A stretch of 64,000 nucleotides of DNA, from assembly GCA_025094145.1 (NCBI GenBank), contig JALLLS010000120.1, positions 1-64,000 on the forward strand, read 5' to 3'. Positions within the stretch are counted from its first letter, which is position 1, and each line of letters begins with the position of its first letter. The notes under the pieces are model-generated. The model saw only the letters and a list, made by a program, of their open reading frames with translations. It did no database searches and was not told the DNA's origin. The position numbers were made by a program, and so were the translations under genes. The DNA is from Spinellus fusiger (taxonomy: Eukaryota; Mucoromycota; Mucoromycetes; Mucorales; Phycomycetaceae). Shown piece after piece: positions 1-12,310 of the stretch.

Positions 1-21
1 TCTAGTACTATCTTCAATCAC

Positions 22-540
22 CTACACTGTCTTCTCTAAAGATGTTCTCAACAGACGCAACTTCTTAATTTGTCGCTGTGTTTCCAGCGTCTTCCCCTTC
101 TTCAGACTGGACCGTATTTCCTTCTGGGCCTGGAACTAGTATATAGTATAGTATAGGATGGGTTGGTTTTCTGCTTCTTCCTCAAAATAGAGTCTTCTTA
201 CCCATTTAAGTTGAAGTTTCTTGGCTCGTATCTCCTCTAGTCTGCTCTTTAGGGCTGTTTGTTTCCTTTCATCGGTGTAAGAAGGGTGGCCTTGGCTTGC
301 TGCCCACTGCTGTTGGTGCTGTATTTTGACATTGGCTGCCTTTTTTGCTGAGGCAAGGTGAGTGCCTTCTCCTACCTAGAGAGAGAGAGAGAGAATAAGA
401 ATAAGAATAAGAACAGCAGTAAGTGTGAGTAGGTGGGTGTAAGTAGACTCTCTAGCCTTCTTCTTCTTGACTTACCTGGACAGCCAAATAGTTGATCTTC
501 CAGTTAAGATTCTCTTTTATAGAACTCTTCTTTTGCTTGG
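22..540 (-). CDS. 3' end of a small basic hypothetical protein gene (three exons visible)
   Basis: Three minus-strand exons join in phase. The one at about 540-476 encodes SKQKKSSIKENLNWKINYL, the one at about 375-199 is Gln/Ala/Lys-rich, and the last at 129-22 contains SLKKGKTLETQRQIKKLRLL and ends in TAG at 22-24. Introns begin GTAAG and end in CTAG or CCAG. The protein is strongly basic and probably helical. The 5' end was not resolved: an ATG-led stretch near 700-620 does not join in frame. The family was not recognised. A role in RNA or ribosome biology would be a guess from charge alone. Confidence 0.45.
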
Positions 541-1002
541 ACTAGAAAGGAGATGAAAGAGTGAGTATACTTATGCGGGCGTCCCTCAAGACAAGTGTTT
601 GGCCAAGCACTGCCTAATTACCAGGCCCATGAATCAACTCTCGTAAAACAAAAAGCTTGGAAAAGGACAAGTCAAAAAGAGTAAGCCACTCATATTCCAT
701 CTCCGTTATACACTACCACTTCTTTCCTACTGCCAAAACAATATCTTATAGGGAAATAGATTCACAGCCAATGAGAGGAAGAAGAAAAAAGAGTACTCCA
801 TACAATTATAGAAGAAAAATAGAAGATCATCAGACACTTCCATAAAGAAAATAGTCATCTACCCCTCAAAAATAGTTATAAAAAAAAAAGAAGAAAAAAG
901 AGGAAGAATTATAAGAACAAACAAAAGTGTCAAGTGAAGATGTTCCCTTTTTAAAGAGGAGAATAAAAATAGGAAAATAGGAGTGAAATTAAGTTAAGTT
1001 TG

Positions 1003-1130
1003 TACACACCAGGAGATCTTTAGGATATAAAAGGAAATAGTCAAACTACAATTGTTTAAGAAATGACATCGATTTGAGGAGCAAAAATAAATTATGTATT
1101 CATGTTAGTTTTTAAATAAAGATTATTATG
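1003..1130 (-). repeat. Isolated terminal fragment of the TIR family (right end, inverted)
   Basis: This stretch begins TACACACCAGGAGATCTTTA and matches, base for base over long runs, the right end of element B (39223-39358) and the reverse complement of the right end of element A (about 4110-4224). It stops abruptly at 1130, where the left end of element A begins. It is therefore an extra truncated terminus beside A, in opposite orientation. It may come from a nested insertion or an aborted transposition. No coding capacity is visible. Confidence 0.7.
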
Positions 1131-4100
1131 TACACACCCAAAGATTTTTCTGGCCTTTAATCAGTGATACAATCATCCCTTTACGTCCGAAAATACTTTG
1201 CCCTTATATGGAACTGTGTTTAAAACCAAAAGGTCTGCGGATATCCAAATTATTATTTCCTTTTGTAGTATACCTCAATATCAAATTGTATTATCAGTAA
1301 AATATAGTGTTGATGAATAATATTGTTTATTGTAATAGTATAGATAATACTATAGTATAGATATAGCTACTGCCCAAGTGCATTCCCTCATAACAATAGA
1401 ATCTATACCCTAAAGGCCTTGTGTTTTATCCTTGGGAGATAGATAACTATGCTTAGGAGTATACCCTAGAGACCCTAGATAGTATAGAAGACCACCTGAG
1501 ACTGACTTGAAAGGAGTCTTTACTTGCCTAATAACAATACAATGAATGTCTTGTGGAATACAATGAGCTCAAGCCCAGATGAAGGCACTGCTTACTTTTT
1601 ATCACTAGAATAGTCCTTGGTGGTGTCTACAACTTTCTATTGTTTCTCTTTGTTAATAATGGCACATTACCTTGCTCAGTTATGCTCATCTTGACGATTA
1701 CTTAGGCGTTAGGTTGTATAGACAGTATGGGAAATAAAAAAAGAGGGGAATATCAAAACAAATAATAACTTTTCTTTCTCTATTCTGGTGATGTATACAC
1801 TAGCCTCCACTTATAAAATTCACAAGTCAAAATTCACAAGTCAAAATTTACAAGTCAAACAATTAACACCATTTGCATTGGACCTAAAGTCCAGTATTAG
1901 AAACAATACCTTGTTATCATTAAACACCACTGTTAATACCAGTTACAATGAGATAATTGAGGTGATTATTAATATTGAGTCAATTAATGGCTATAATTAT
2001 CTTAATATAAGTGAGTTTGGTTCTATTTTATGGACAATGACCACTAGAGTTAATTCTGTGTGTTCTATAATAAATACATTTTAAACATTGCTATGCTGAA
2101 AACACTGTGAGTTTATGGATAGCACATGTTAAACAATAAATTCAGTGATTGAGTTGCAATGTCAGGTTCACTTCTTTCTTTTATCCAACTTTAAGTGTTT
2201 AATTGGATAGTCCATAGTCAATGCTAAAACAGACAGACAGTGAAAAGGTTCTTTTCAAACACATTAGCCAACCAAAGAAATATTATGATTTCATTGTTCA
2301 TGTATTCTCTTTTATATCCCAAAAATATTCTGTTGCTATGTGACAAGAGACACACAGGACCTCGTAAGGCTGGTTACTCACACAGAAATTGGTAGAAAAG
2401 AGAAGGGTATGGAATGACAGAAGGCAAACTGGTAGTTGGAATAATAATAGCACCCAATGTTGAGATAAAGAAAGAAAACAAGTCGAGAACAAGAAACAGT
2501 CAGCTGTCCAAGTCCTTAAAGCTTATCTTGTTTATACTCTAGGAAGCTATTTGGATTAAAGTCTATTTTATTAAAGATGTAGACAACTAAAGATTTATAC
2601 TATTTTACTATTTCTTTCTTTTACTATGAATTTGAATATTTTGCTGTTCTCAAGCAATATATATGGTCTTCATAGAACATTCAGGCAGACTGGAAAGGGC
2701 AACTGTCCTGTTCTACAGTGTGTATAATCTTGGTCCTGTATTTCAAGGCCATAGAATTCCATAAAGTGATTTTGTTGTAAAAAAGGGTTTCTCTCTTCCC
2801 TTGAAACATACATAGGACAAGAAAAGAAAATCCATCTCTAAATTTACTGAGATGTTATTGTTGTATAACTTGGATCCTTATAGCTTAAAAAGATATGTAT
2901 ATAAGTGGCTTCAAGATCTATACTATGTAACTTTGTAAAATATATCCTTTATTCTGCAATAAAGGGCACTGTGGTTATCAACAGGACCACTAGAGAGATA
3001 AATGTATAGATATTTGGTCTCTAGAAGGGACAAAGAAATGGAGTGTTATTACAAAGGCTAGTCTAGGGAAATCAAAGAGGGTACATGAACAGGAACACAA
3101 CACACAATTTGATCACAACTGGTAACTAGGCAACCGTTCTTTAAGCAATTCTTTTTCTTTTTAGATGTTGTTGTAGTCTACATTACTTTGGTAGTTCTGA
3201 TTAAGCAAATGACTTGTAAAAATTCGATTTGTTTTCTTCTGTTCGGATATAAATACCTGCCAACTACTGTCTGTTGTTCTTCATAACTTCTACCCTCTTT
3301 ATTTTGTTTGCCTTTGTTTGGCATATAAACCAACAGTTGTGATCTGGTGAGTGTTTGTGTATATTTATTATGTCTGACATGTTAGTCAGTTTCTATTGTA
3401 TATTCTTTTATTTTAATAAACCCAGTGAATCCGTTACAAAGGCAAAGGCAAGAAGATGCCAGTGCAAGGGTAATACGACACACACATAGAGTACATTAAT
3501 ACATCTCGAACTAATTGTTTTTACTGTTTTATTATTGAAAAGGGGTATTGGCACCTAAAAGGATTGGAGTATAATCCTACCAAACTGCCAGTCATTGCCT
3601 ATAGCACAGGAATAAAGGTAAAAGATGCTGCCAAGTTCAAAGGTCATCGTGTTGGTTTGATGAGAATTTTATATCAATCATTGAAAAAAGAGACAAAAGG
3701 GTGGAGATCTTCTTATGGTTGATGTTGATGAGTTCTTTACATCGAGGGTAAGCATCATTGACCTCTCACTCAATACAAAAAGCTCTTCTAACAGTTACTC
3801 TGTTTTCTTTTTTTGTTCTCAAGATCTGTCATACTTGTAACACAAATATCCTCACTGAGGTATTAGTGAATTTCAACAGTATCCGCGCTTGCCAAAGTTG
3901 CGGAATTGTTTGGAACAGAGATGTGAATGCATCAAAGAATATCTATACAATTGCAGAAGAGTGTTTAAAGGGTTGCCACCGACCAGTTCTATTCTGTAGA
4001 AAAGAATAGATATTTGTATTAATATTATATCATATCGCCACATCGAAGGTGGTTTCCTCCGGGATTCAGATATTTACAGGTAAATCTACATAGTTTTTAT

Positions 4101-4224
4101 TTGTTTAAAAACTAACATGAATACGTCTCAACTTATTTTTGCTCCTTTTCAAATCGATTTGTCATTTTTAAACAATTGTATTTCGACTATTTCCTTTTAT
4201 ATCCTAAAGATCTCCTGGTGCGTA
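1131..4224 (+). mobile_element. TIR element A (degenerate), carrying a Fanzor-like remnant
   Basis: The left end reads TACACACCCAAAGATTTTTC. The right end (4170-4224) is an inverted, diverged version ending in TCTCCTGGTGCGTA. Positions 1131-2330 align along their length with the short element at 55870-57064. Positions about 2940-4224 align with element B read on its minus strand. A is thus a mosaic: a short-element copy followed by a Fanzor-bearing part. Inside, 1788-2084 keeps a 98-residue ORF whose core (LDLKSSIRNNTLL and following) is also found in element C. Both ends carry substitutions, so mobility is unlikely. Boundaries are by eye, and a TA target duplication is possible but not proven. 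Confidence 0.7.
3433..4009 (+). pseudogene. Fanzor (eukaryotic TnpB-like) nuclease, C-terminal remnant, copy A
   Basis: Translation in pieces gives GHRVGLMRILYQSLKKETKG, then after a one-base frame change VDVDEFFTSR. A spliceosomal-type intron (GTAAGC to CTCAAG) follows, then CHTC, RACQSCGIVWNRDVNASKNI and the stop at 4007-4009. In the TnpB/Fanzor family the DEF glutamate is the second RuvC acidic residue, the two Cys-x2-Cys pairs form the zinc ribbon between RuvC-II and RuvC-III, and NRDVNA carries the third RuvC acidic residue. The N-terminal wedge/REC part and the first RuvC aspartate are missing, and the frame is broken. It is a relic, not an active nuclease. Confidence 0.75.
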
Positions 4225-5293
4225 TGTGTCATAAGAAGCAATAGTCATAGTGGTAGTCATAGCAATAGCAATAGAAAATAAAATAAAATAAAATAAAAGT
4301 AGAACCCATCCATCCATATAAAAATCAGTCCAATTCTCCTAGTCATTGCTATGTTATGGACATAAATAGACAGTGAAATAGAATGATTTAGTGTATTCTA
4401 TTGTTCTCCCTTGAGGCCACTAATAGTAGATCATAAGCTCAGGAGCTATACTCAGCTTCATTGTCATGGTATTTGCATCTATAAGAACTTCTGCAGTCAT
4501 TTCAACTGTCTCTTTCCCAAGCTATCTGCTCTTCTACTCTTTTTTCTTTTCTTTTTTCTTTTACCCATGATGCCTTATGATCCATTGACTTCTTCTGCCA
4601 GCCAAGACTTCTCATGTGCAAGTTACTATGCCATGATGATGGGATTACAAGATATGTCCAAAGAGAAAGAATTCACCCTTGTTCCTACCAATAGTCCTAT
4701 AGCAAATGGATCTGGCACCAGCAACAGAGACAGCAGATTGCCACCCATCAAGAAGAATCCCGCTACCAAAATAGGAGACTCCTCACAGTAGAAGAATAAG
4801 ACGCCTCATCCATGCTCATTGTCTCTTTATTGGTTCAGCTAGTAAAAAAATGGATTCAATTCAACATTGATTAGTGGATAGGATAGGAATAAATCTATGT
4901 ATCTACGGTCTATAAATGAAAAATGTAGCCTTTGCCAAGTCATTTTTAGTGTCTGCATTGAATATGAGAGTGTATACACTTTCACCTGTATTATCTTGTA
5001 CTTTTATTGTACTTGAATCAACACCCGCATCTTTCTATTCTCCCTTCTATAATAATAATCTACTTGTTGATGTGGACCTATTCTTTCTCTTTTATACACC
5101 ACTTCAAGGAGACATCGAGTTGCCTGTCGCCCTGGATCTCTCTATCCTCTTATTGGTCAGAATAACTCAAATTGACTGTCACGATACCGGCTTACACGTC
5201 TGCATAGGATCACCTTGTCCCTGTTTAAATAATAAACCTCCTCGTACCTTCCTTGAGTTTCTCTCTCTCTATTTGAATAGCACAGCCTCTGTT
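4225..5293. other. Region upstream of RCC2 with weak ORFs
   Basis: A + strand ORF at 4568-4791 would encode about 74 residues starting MMPYDPLTSSASQDFS, with a Ser/Thr/Asn-rich tail and a stop at 4789-4791. A second open stretch (4916-5446) overlaps the first exon of RCC2 in another frame. Neither resembles a family I know. The first has a more protein-like composition and might be a small gene or a 3' exon. The rest is AT-rich, with a short AAAAT run near 4275-4300. Confidence 0.3.
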
Positions 5294-6353
5294 ATGGAAA
5301 CAACCAAAGAAAAGACTTCTTGGGGTGAGACCGTGCTCTTTTCTTCCATCTTTAGACTAGTCACCCATCTTTATCTTATGAGAGACCTGTTTCCAAGGAG
5401 AAAAAGTCCAGTCTTCACTCGCTTTCTAGATCTGTTTAGGTCATGAACAGAACATGCCACAATATTACCTCTTCTGTCTTTATTATTGCCCATCTGCCAC
5501 TCACCTTGCTATTGTTCACTGTTCCTTCTTTACCCATTAGGGAAAGTATTAATATGTGGAAACACTTCTTGGGATACTATCAAACGAAAGGCAAAGACTA
5601 GTGACGATAATAAAGAGTAAGATCCAATGGAAAGAAGAAGAGAAAAGAAGAAGAAAAATAGAAAAATAGATCCATCTTTTATTGCATATATTAACTCCAG
5701 GGTAGTCTTAGACTCCTCGGCCCTCATCTTATTCGTGAACTCGTTGATATAAGGTATCCACTCACCCACTCGTATAAATGCATATGTAGATATAGATGTG
5801 TAGATGTTTATACTATAGGAAGCATCGACAGCACTGACGCCTGATCTACCTTCTTTTTTTTAGTGTCAGTAAAGCAGTGACAGGTCCTACTGCATGTCAT
5901 TCTGTGATCATTAGTCAAGAAGGAGAGGCATGGGTGTTTGGAAGAAATGCCCAAGGTCAATTGGGTATGGGTCATTCGAATGCTGTGGAATTTCCTGTCA
6001 ATGTTAGATCACACTTATCCAATGAAAGTGTGTTGGAGAATGAAAAGATCATAGATGCAGCAGTAGGAAGAAGTCATACCATCTTAGTGACAGGTCAGAA
6101 AATGCATTGCCATTAAAACAAACAAGAAACAAGAAGCTATGTAGGAAGAACTGTTTACTGAATTGTTCTCTTTTTATTATACAGAATCTGGTCAACTATA
6201 TGCAGCTGGTGAAAATAAATGTGGACAGCTTGGATTGTCTGATTTGAAGAACTACTTATCATTCCATAAGATAGTTAGCTTGAGTAGAGAGAAGATTACT
6301 CAAGTGGCATGTGGATCCAACTTTACATTGGCATTAAATGGTAACTACACACA

Positions 6354-6385
<32 letters not shown>

Positions 6386-7798
6386 TAAAGTCAATAGGTA
6401 AAGGTAGCTTACCCATTCTATTATATTCTATAGATAAAGGAGAAGTGTATGCCTTTGGATCACAAGAGTATGGGCAGGCAAGTCATTAAAGAAAGAGAGA
6501 TGTTGGCCTTGTCTCCATCCATTCTTCTCCTTCAACACATTAATAGAGATTGTCTTATGAGATTAGCTGGGCAATGGAACAAATGGTGAATACCTTAAAT
6601 CTGCTGGTCGATTGCTATCCAGTCCTCAGATACGACCCTGTAAGTGTTGGGTACCCTGTCTTTGTTTCCTCACCAACTCTTATTCTAGGCATTATAAATG
6701 CATTGAAAAACAAGACAATCACCTCTCTTGCTTGTGGAACAAACCACTCTTTGGCACTCGACAACGAGGGATTTGTGTATTCTTGGGGATTTGGCGGCTA
6801 TGGTCGCTTAGGACATAATGAACAAAAGGATCTTTATGTGCCCACTGCCATTACTGCATTCGCTGGCCATTCTCCTGTAACGAGAGCTAGTGCCATTGCC
6901 TGTGGTACTACTTGTTCTATGGCATTGGATGGGTTGCATCAGTTGTTACTTTGGGGAAAATGGAAATTAAGTGGATCTGGCAGTACAGGTCAACCGTGGA
7001 TGGTAAATGATTTTATTCACCTACCTTATAAAACATATGCAAATGGACACTGTATTTATTTATATTTTATACTATAGCATCCTCGTTATGTGCATGATCT
7101 TAATGGATGGAGTCTCTCTGGACTATCTGCCGGAGATCAGAGTTTATTTGCCATTGCAAGTGAGGAAAAGACAACCATTGGTTGGGGACAGGTCCAAAAC
7201 GGTGAATTGGGTTTTGGAGAAGAACGTGAATCCATGTCTTCCTCAATACCCCAGAAAATAGATCCATTGAAGGATATTATCACTCTTAGGTAAGGAGAAT
7301 CCATTATTACTCACGCTTTACTATACATTTTCCTTCACTGTTTACTTATTTCTTGTTCAAGTATCTCTGCTGGTTCTGGACATACTTTGCTTATAGTAGT
7401 ATCTGATGGAGACAAAGTAATGGAACTTCCTAAATGGCCAGAAGGTCCAGAGGTAATGTGTTCTAGATACATATGTAGGTAGATAGCTCATGGTTTATTC
7501 TCTTCCTACTGTTTCAAGGTGGATGAGAATTGCCTTCACTGTCATAAACAAGACAATGGAGACAAGTTGTTGTTATGTGACAAGTGTGATATATCTGTCC
7601 ATACTTATTGTGCAAAGCCACCTCTTGACACAATCCCTGAAGGTGAATGGTACTGTGATGTATGCCATCCTCCTATCAAGAAAGAGCAAAGAAAGAAAGA
7701 AGACAGTTTAACTACAGATCAGAGTAAGTTGAACTACAGACATTAGATTTTGATGCACTAACTTATGAGCAGAGAGCAAAAAGAGACGTATGAAATAA
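5294..7798 (+). CDS. RCC2-like protein with C-terminal PHD finger
   Basis: About eleven exons join to an RCC1-repeat protein. The start at 5294 (METTKEKTSWG) splices in phase to GKVLICGNTSWDTIKRK at 5541, the RCC2-type N-terminus. Blade motifs follow: WVFGRNAQGQLGMGH, YAAGENKCGQLGL, YAFGSQEYGQ, YSWGFGGYGRLGHNEQKD and IGWGQVQNGELGFGEE. RCC2/TD-60 is a propeller protein linked to small GTPases, chromosome passenger function and adhesion. After the propeller, exon 7519-7740 encodes a complete PHD finger (C4-H-C3, with DENCLHCHKQDNGDKLLLCD and PEGEWYCDVC), and a final short exon would end KSKKRRMK at TAA 7796-7798, resembling a nuclear signal. RCC2 proteins I know lack a PHD finger. One intron (donor at 6478) starts with GC. 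Confidence 0.85.
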
Positions 7799-10700
7799 AA
7801 GAATACAATTTACACAAAGAATGGTATCAGTAGTGGTATATGTAGTGTAATATCTCGTTTGACTAACAGATACTGCTCTCATTGAGATAACAAAAAAATA
7901 ATAGTATTTGTCTTTCTTTAATGTAGTCGCACTGTTTTTGTGGTTTCTAGACAAGAGTTCCTTGCTTTTTGCTTTTTTATTTATTTAATATGATAGAAAA
8001 ATAAAACATAATTCTTTAGTTTATATATTGATTAGAGTCCTTATTTTATTCTTCATCTTGAAGCTAGACTCCACTCCACAAGCACAATGTGAATAAATCA
8101 GAGCCTTATCTATACCCTGTGTCATCTTCATGGTAAAGAAATATTTCACTATAGACTATGTTGTACTTGTTTTATTTATTATTTTGACCATCGATGATCA
8201 ATCCAGTTAAAAGCTGGAGTATAAAAATAAATAAGACACTGATTGTATGAATATTCTTAAGATTTTATTGGATGAATAAAAATATAAATACCATAAGATC
8301 TATAATATTTAAGGTATCTATCTGAAATGAGACAAAGTGTAATTTTTTTTACTTCACCAAGGATTCTACGCCGAGAACAATCTTAATCTAGTGAAAATAG
8401 TAAGAAACTATATTGTCCATCCAGTTGAAACAGGGAAAACAATTATAGCACAACCAAACACACCTGTTAGTAATGTCCGATCTTCTTCTGTAAAGTAACT
8501 CTCACAAGAAAGAAAGTAATTATAAATTACAGTTACCTAACAGGGTAAGAAATATGCATATGTGGTTGCTACTGATTCTTTTTAACACTCTTCTCAATAT
8601 TTATTGAGTGATAAAAGTATATATATATGTACAGAATACATCAAGTTGTAGTCATTATTTGACACGGAGCTGAGATGAGGACTACTTGAGACTATATGTG
8701 CTTCAATTATTGATATGTATAACTGGGACTATATAGTGTACAGATATATATAAAAAAATTATAAGGTATAGTAGAATGATTTTTAGGATAGATACAGAGC
8801 ACAGAAATACTATTTCCTATAGATAATTTCACTGCAGAGCCTAACAAACCCAACATTACAAGTCTTAACTTCCTATGCTTCCTGGTGAGAGAAGTATTTT
8901 AAATAAGACCAAAAGATAAAAGCCCGATATCTTTTCTCAATGTTTTATCCGAATTCAAAATAAAGAGAATGAGTGATGACAAGACTTTATCTAAAATTAG
9001 GTTGTTTTTATTTAGTGAATAGTAAAACTCTTTATATAATTCTCAACTGTCATAGTTTCACTGTTGATTTCCCGTCTAGAAGTAATAAGAGTACAAATAA
9101 GTGTTTGTACTTGGCTGTGCTTCATGTAGTTGAATCTACACACAAGCCTTATCTTACTTTTCAGTAATGTGTAATTGATCAGTGCTATTTCTATTAGACA
9201 TGTCTCTGTATTGACTCTAGATACAACACACAGTTTTTAAATCGTACCCATTGAAACAATAGGGTGCCAATTCTCTGGTGAAACTCATTCGGGTTTTAAG
9301 TAGACTGCTTCACCTTTAAATACCCTTATCTTTCTAAGTGTAAATAGGCTTGCACTTAGTACTCTTCTATAAGGGACCACTGGGAACAGGTAATTAAATA
9401 GTATTAGGTTTTATGAATATAAGACAAAAGATGATGTAGAGTATATTCTGATAGCAGATATCAAAATATAGATTTATTTAAGACAACTAGATATGTATTT
9501 ATACTAAAGTTTTATGGTACTATCCAATCTCTAAATGATGAATGCTTAAGTGATAAAAGAGAGTATGATTCATAACATGAATAAGAGGTGATAAAATGGG
9601 ATGTGAAGGACTAAGAATTGTTATGATAGATTAGTGAAGGGTGATAAACATAGTCATCACAGTTGAGAGATGCTCTGATAATATATATCAAAATCGACTT
9701 CACCAATTACTAAACAACTTTCTAATAATTTCTATGATGTCTTATTGATGCTTTTTTTCAAAACATAGAAAGAAAGAAAATAATGTACAACAAACAAATT
9801 ACTATAGATAGACACTGGTTTACTTAGTATTTGTTATTTTCTATACAAATAAAAGTATTTATAAAGTATTTCATTGTAGTTTGTCTCTATTATATAAGCG
9901 TATGTACATTGATAGTCTGATACACATTTTATTCATTTATGTATTTATATACCACATTATATTATATAGATGCAATTGCATGTATTGTAAGCATACATCT
10001 CTGTTTTCTCACTATTGAATCATATGCAGCGGTCTTTAATTATACTAACAAACAAACAAAAATCAATTTCAGATGAATCTGTCTTTATTATTCTTTGAAT
10101 TTACATCTCCTTTACTACCTGTACTATTTATTCCGCTAGGTAGACTTATGGTACTACAGATCAAAGGTATAAAAGATAGAGCAACTGTATAGAATAAACA
10201 GCACTCGTATTCTCTCTATAATCTAGATATACTGTTGAGGTAATTCATAACTCTACATTCTGCAGTGTGTGAGTTCGAAAGTCAAACATAATTTCCGCCT
10301 GGTGTTTCTTGTTACTGTTGTTTGTCTTCTGTCTATATGTTTCATTTGATCTAACCCATTCTATGCTGTCCTAGTAGTCTTTTGTCCCGTGGTCTCAAAC
10401 TACACACTCAAATCCAACATACGTATAGGCTATGTTTTCATGCAGTGTACTTTGTCTTTACAAAAGACAATATCTGAGCTATTGAATTATATTCACGGCT
10501 GTGTTTCCAATTCCAATTTCAATTTCAAGAAAATACATGTGTAGCTGAAACACTTGAATAGAATAGTACGATAAATGGCTGTCACACAAAAAAGAAGAAA
10601 GTATCGTTTAACTTTGGCTATTGAAATAAAAAAGGAGATATATACAACAGTTTATGTACTTAGAATATCATGGAACAGATAGATGTACCTAAGTTGAAGA

Positions 10701-11160
10701 ATTAATAGAGTCTACAGGACATAAGACATCAGTATGGCATGGTGTTAATTGGGTTTCCAGATACGGACATCTAAAACTGAATCCAAAATAATAATAATAG
10801 ACCCCTTTCTTTTTGCATGTCAACTTGGCCAGTGAAAACACAAAAGAAACACTGAATGGTTTTGTCAAAAGTAATAAGCTCTTTCTTGCTCATGTGAATG
10901 GCAATTAACTCTTCTGTGGTGACAGTTTCAACACCGTGGACAATAGCGACTGTGTAAAATTTACCAGAGCCACAGAACTTATTACCCACGCTTGATGCAT
11001 ATAGTTTGAATGAGTGCTCTCATGGCAGCAAAAGTCACGGTGAATTAAAATAAAGTGACTGCATAAAACTCTTTCAAACTCACACAGTAATGTCTACTCA
11101 TCTCAGGGCATGTGAAGTTGATGACGCAACTCTAATGATTTGATTCATATTTATATCATA
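7799..11160. other. Long AT-rich intergenic stretch with one possible relic
   Basis: No convincing gene was found in about 3.4 kb. Near 10575-10790 the + strand reads KRRKYRLTLAIEIKKEIY, then after frame breaks GHKTSVWHGVNWVSRYGHLK, which looks like a decayed transposon-type ORF. The overlapping minus-strand ORF 10771-10989 (72 residues, MGNKFCGSGKFYTVAIVHG) may be part of the same remnant. Neither family was recognised. The remainder is A/T-rich, with short homopolymers and TATATA runs near 8620 and 8750. Confidence 0.4.
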
Positions 11161-11204
11161 GGTCAATCAATAAACTGGTTTTTTCTTCTTTTCTTTACAA
11201 TGAC

Positions 11205-12303
11205 TCAACCTACTCCCAACACCAACGCCATCTCTTGACCTCTCTCTTGCTCCCACTCCTGCTCCCGTTCCCGTTCCCCAGTTCGTGGGAGATGTAGTGT
11301 TCGTTCTCGCTCTTCTCGCTCTTCTTCTTGCATTGGCCCTCGTTCTGCTTCTCTTGTCCGCGGTTTTGACCGTACGGTCAATAGAATGCATAGAGCGCGT
11401 GGTGTTGTTGATGCACCTACACCTGCTACTGTTGTTGTTCGTGGTGGTGTTCGTGATGGTGTTCGTGATGGTGTTCGTGGCGGTGTTCGTGGCGGTGTTC
11501 GTGGCGGTGTTCGTGGCGGTGTGCGTGGCGGTGTGCGTGGCGGTGTGCGTGGCGGTGTGCATGGTGGTTTGCATGGTGTGCGCAGTGGCGGTGTGCGTGG
11601 CGGTGTGCGTGGTATGCGCAGTGGTGGTGTTGGTGTGCATGTGAGAAGAGATGGAGGCGGGGGATCTTTCCCAACACGGATCCCTCGCCCCATAGTGGGA
11701 CGTTTGGGCCGCTCAATGTTTGGTAATAATACTAATGCCACTGATGCTACTGATACTAACATTAATGATAATGATACAGGCTCTCGTGGTGCCTGTGTTC
11801 GTGGTGCCTGTGTTCGTGCCGTTGGTTCTGGTGCCGTTTGTGCCATTTGTGGTGTTGTTGGTGCCTCTGTTCGTGGTGCCTCTGTTCGTGGTGCCTCTGT
11901 TGGTGCTGTTGGTGCCGTTGGTTCTGGTACTGTTCGTGCCACTGTTCGTGGTGCCTCTGTTTCTGGTGCCTCTGTTGGTGCCGTTGTCTCTGCTGCCTCT
12001 GCTGCCCCTGTGTGTGGCAGAAGGGGATATATTACCCTTTGTGGTTCTTCTGCCTCTTGGAAGGAAGTCTCCTCTCTGGGGTCAAGCATTTTTGGCCCTG
12101 GAGAGGAGTTTAACTGCTCCACCCCCAAAACCCCCTCTTTTTCTTCTCCTGCTTCTCCTGCTCCTCCTGCTCCTCCTCCATACTCTCCAATCCTTCCTTC
12201 TTATCTGTGCTCTCCTCTCCTTCCTCTCTCTCCTAATTTCTTTCCTTCCCTTCCTTCTTTTTCGGGATTCTCAGGGCCATTATGCCCTGAAGATCCCGAG
12301 TAA
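11205..12303. repeat. GC-rich low-complexity block open on both strands
   Basis: Degenerate short tandem units run through this block, mainly GTGTTCGTGGCG around 11440-11640 and GTTCGTGGTGCCTCT around 11780-11980. They keep long frames open on both strands. The minus frame 12128-11205 gives 307 residues (EAPRT and TPPRT repeats). The plus frame 11386-12303 gives 305 residues (VRGG repeats, then VRGAS repeats and a Pro/Ser-rich tail). The plus frame could also be read upstream through an Arg/Ser-rich stretch from about 11245, which would make an RS/RGG-type protein, but no start was found. Composition contrasts sharply with the AT-rich flanks. Neither strand can be called a gene with confidence. 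Confidence 0.6.
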
Positions 12304-12310
12304 TCTCTCA

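Noticed and set aside
620..700. ATG-led exon (MEYEWLTLFDLSFSKLF) as the 5' exon of the first gene
   Set aside because: Its only good donor leaves a phase that meets a stop in the next exon, so it does not join.
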